Positions 61,810 through 64,000 of a stretch of DNA of 64,000 nucleotides are shown here, one piece after another. Made by a program: the position numbers and the translations under genes. Position 1 is the first letter of the stretch, and every line of letters starts with the position of its first letter. Source of the DNA: Lobulomyces angularis (Eukaryota; Chytridiomycota; Chytridiomycetes; Lobulomycetales; Lobulomycetaceae); the NCBI GenBank assembly GCA_027604685.1, contig JADHYX010000020.1, positions 7,511 through 71,510 on the forward strand, in the 5' to 3' direction. The notes beneath the pieces were generated by a model. It ran no database searches. It was not told the DNA's origin and saw only the letters and a program-made list of their open reading frames with translations.

Positions 61810-64000
61810 TGAGAAAGATTATTTTAGAAAACAAGGGAACAAAAGTAGGTTAATATTGATGGAAATTTGGAGATTTTATAGTGTCACCCAAAAATTCTTG
61901 TCCTACGCCATATGCAAATGCCCTGCTGAGCCCTGTCACCCACCTAATCCACAAGCTGCCAAGCCTGGGTTTAGGGTAGCTTTTTGACAAATTTTTTGAC
62001 AAAATAGCTTGATTTTCTGAGATTTTTGTTTCTATTCCAAATACCAAAAAAACAAAAAACTAAAAATGATCCAAGACACGCTTTTTGGTTATTAAACTTG
62101 ATTATCCTACTTTGTTAATCTTACGTATTTCATCTTGTGTTTAGTCAACAACTTCTAAATGCTTCCATTCACAAATCTCTTTCTATGAGAATTTAGTAAG
62201 AATCTTTTGATTCCTGAACTTTCAACACAGAACCTTCTATTTTGAGTTATTTTAGGTTATTTTGCATCATCTCGAACTGCAAGAACAAAAAAGCTTCAAA
62301 GGTATTCATTTAACTTTATATAATTGGATACGACTCTTTAAAGTACACTTAATATAAAGTTGGTATACAGCAAGTGGCTTATTCACAGATTTATGTACAA
62401 TATTACATTAATCTTTATTGCTATCTTCAAAGTCAGCAACTCAGTTACAATAAAATTAAAAACTAGAATAACACTAGAGAATTTAAGTAGAATTTACAGT
62501 CTAACAATTTTTTTACCAGCCAAAAATAGAATTTCTGCATCCGTTTCACTTTAAAGCATTATTTATATCATACCATTCTAAAACCACAGAATTTATTTCA
62601 TAAACAAAATAAAACTGGAAATATTATCTTTTTTAAACTTACTGTACATATAGTTATATATCTACAAACTATTATCAATATTCAATATATGATAAAATCC
62701 ACTTTAAAGTTTTGTATCTCTGTGGCCAGATATTAAATTTTTTTATTTATCATTTAGATGCATACAACCCTTTAAACTTTATCAAACACTTAACGCACTC
62801 CTTAAACTTAGTGATGGGCGCTTTTGAATGCTTTTTTTATTTTTAGATTTGCTATTCATTTATCATTTAAGATGTGCCCTAAAAAACCTCTGAAATATTA
62901 TTACTCCAGTCTAACTCCTCCTTATCGCTCCTTATAATATAACATTCTCCTAAATTCGAATCCAACATTTTCCAGATTATTCCTTTCTTGTTCCCCTTTC
63001 ATTCAATTTCGATTAATTTTTCAGAAATTTAGTGTAAATTTCAAGAAAATTAATAAATCTGTGTTGAATCCAATCAATGCTGGAGTTCTTGACCAATCAA
63101 TCCTTATTATTGTGATCCTTGCTGCAATCTCGCCAATAAAAATTATACCACTGCCTATGACCTCACCTATTCTCCATCATAATTTAATAAATCTGTAGTT
63201 TAGGCTGAGCCACTATTTTGAATCATTATTTTAATTGTATTTTAGTCCTATTTTAATAATTTTAAAAAATAATTTTAAAATTGTGCAAAAATGAATCTAA
63301 TGGTAAAATTTGTGGCAGTTGAAACTTTAAAAAATTTTGGTTTTCTAAATTTGAAAGTTGAAAAATTTTCTACAAATTAATTTTAAGTTTCCATAATAGG
63401 AAAAATTTTTACATCAAATTAGTTTCCTTTCAATTTTTCCATTTTGTAATTGGTATCAAACACTTATTAAAATGTTCCCTATAAATCTACTGTAAAATCT
63501 ATTATAAAATAATCATTTAAAATAAGGAAAGTCATGTCTTTGTCAAAATTGATCGTGGTACACATTAACTTGCAAACAATTTACAAGTTCAAATGATGAA
63601 AAACTACAATTCAAAAAACTCTATTTTTGTTTAAATGTAGACTATCGTTTTGTTAAATTAAAAACTTGGTTTCTTTTAAATAAAAAAAAATGGCATTTGG
63701 ACCTTCACATTTAATTTTCTTGTTGCCATGACAATTTCTTGAACTATCCTATTAGTAAACTACTTAAAAGTTTAGTTATGCAGAAAAAGAACATATTAAG
63801 AAACATTGATGAACCTAGAAAGGAATTTAAATGCAGAAATTGTTTTACTTTGGATGAGGATTTTGAAAAATCCTATCTGAAACATTTTTTATCACACACA
63901 CTGACTAATCATTGTCAATTACGATCTTGCAATACTCCCTTTATCATTTCTTTTATTCCTATTATTTTAGAATTTAGGCAACCTATTTCTTAAAAGCAAT
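61810..64000. other. Gene-poor right end with G+C-rich patch
   Basis: About 2.2 kb without a convincing gene. A patch near 61885-61985 is clearly richer in G+C than all surrounding DNA. The rest (62050-64000) has fewer long homopolymers than other spacers. A Cys/His-containing open frame near 63778-63993 (M..FKCRNC..KHFLSHTLTNHC..C) has no recognised family. It could be a decayed gene or element. Confidence 0.45.

Noticed and set aside
61850..62047. 65-codon minus-strand frame over the G+C-rich patch as a gene
   Set aside because: No family match and the composition break suggests an insertion or RNA; kept as a finding rather than a CDS.
1..64000. Bacterial operons, Shine-Dalgarno sites, CRISPR arrays or tRNA genes
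   Set aside because: The gene set and splicing are eukaryotic. No array of direct repeats and no cloverleaf with the usual B-box sequence was seen on reading.

Overview
The window is nuclear DNA of a zoosporic, early-diverging fungus or a close relative. Non-coding DNA is extremely A+T rich and full of poly-A/poly-T tracts. Almost every gene is split by short GT-AG introns of about 30-80 bases. The genes are eukaryotic: exocyst, ESCRT-I, mRNA capping enzyme, pyruvate dehydrogenase, PPR protein and alkaline ceramidase. A meckelin (TMEM67) homologue of the ciliary transition zone implies a flagellated stage. Pyruvate dehydrogenase and a mitochondrially targeted PPR protein imply respiring mitochondria, which argues against anaerobic gut fungi. 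A Cryptomycota (Rozella-like), aphelid or chytrid source is the best inference. The species cannot be fixed from the sequence alone.

Layout. 1-8.5 kb: 5' part of an MCT-like transporter (-), an alkaline ceramidase (+) and a long LIM + RapGAP protein (+). 9.2-15.5 kb: non-canonical poly(A)/poly(U) polymerase, VPS28 and pyruvate dehydrogenase E1 beta, all (+). 15.9-23.4 kb: M1 aminopeptidase and a large PPR protein, both (-). 23.5-24.3 kb: unknown mitochondrial membrane protein (+), divergent from the PPR gene. 24.5-33.6 kb: class C (GABA-B-like) GPCR, a second alkaline ceramidase and PH-less exocyst Sec3, all (-). 34.3-36.1 kb: PA-domain seven-TM protein (+). 36.4-38.9 kb: paxillin-like LD + four-LIM protein (-). 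39.1-41.7 kb: small membrane protein and a single-pass TM protein with a cytoplasmic SH3 domain, both (+). 42.0-47.3 kb: P5-type ATPase with a secreted-type N-terminus (-). 48.6-54.2 kb: Crz1-like C2H2 factor, saccharopine dehydrogenase-like oxidoreductase and mRNA guanylyltransferase, all (+). 54.4-61.8 kb: meckelin and an SLC6/NSS symporter, both (-). 61.8-64 kb: gene-poor end with one locally G+C-rich patch.

The window is not a pathway cluster. Housekeeping genes are mixed with an unusual share of cell-surface and signalling proteins: GPCR, PA-7TM, TM-SH3, paxillin-like, LIM-RapGAP and meckelin. These are typical of opisthokonts with a motile zoospore and are lost or rearranged in most terrestrial fungi.

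Coordinates are genomic spans. Exon joins were worked out by hand from reading frame, splice motifs and family conservation. No tRNA, rRNA, CRISPR array or intact transposon was recognised.
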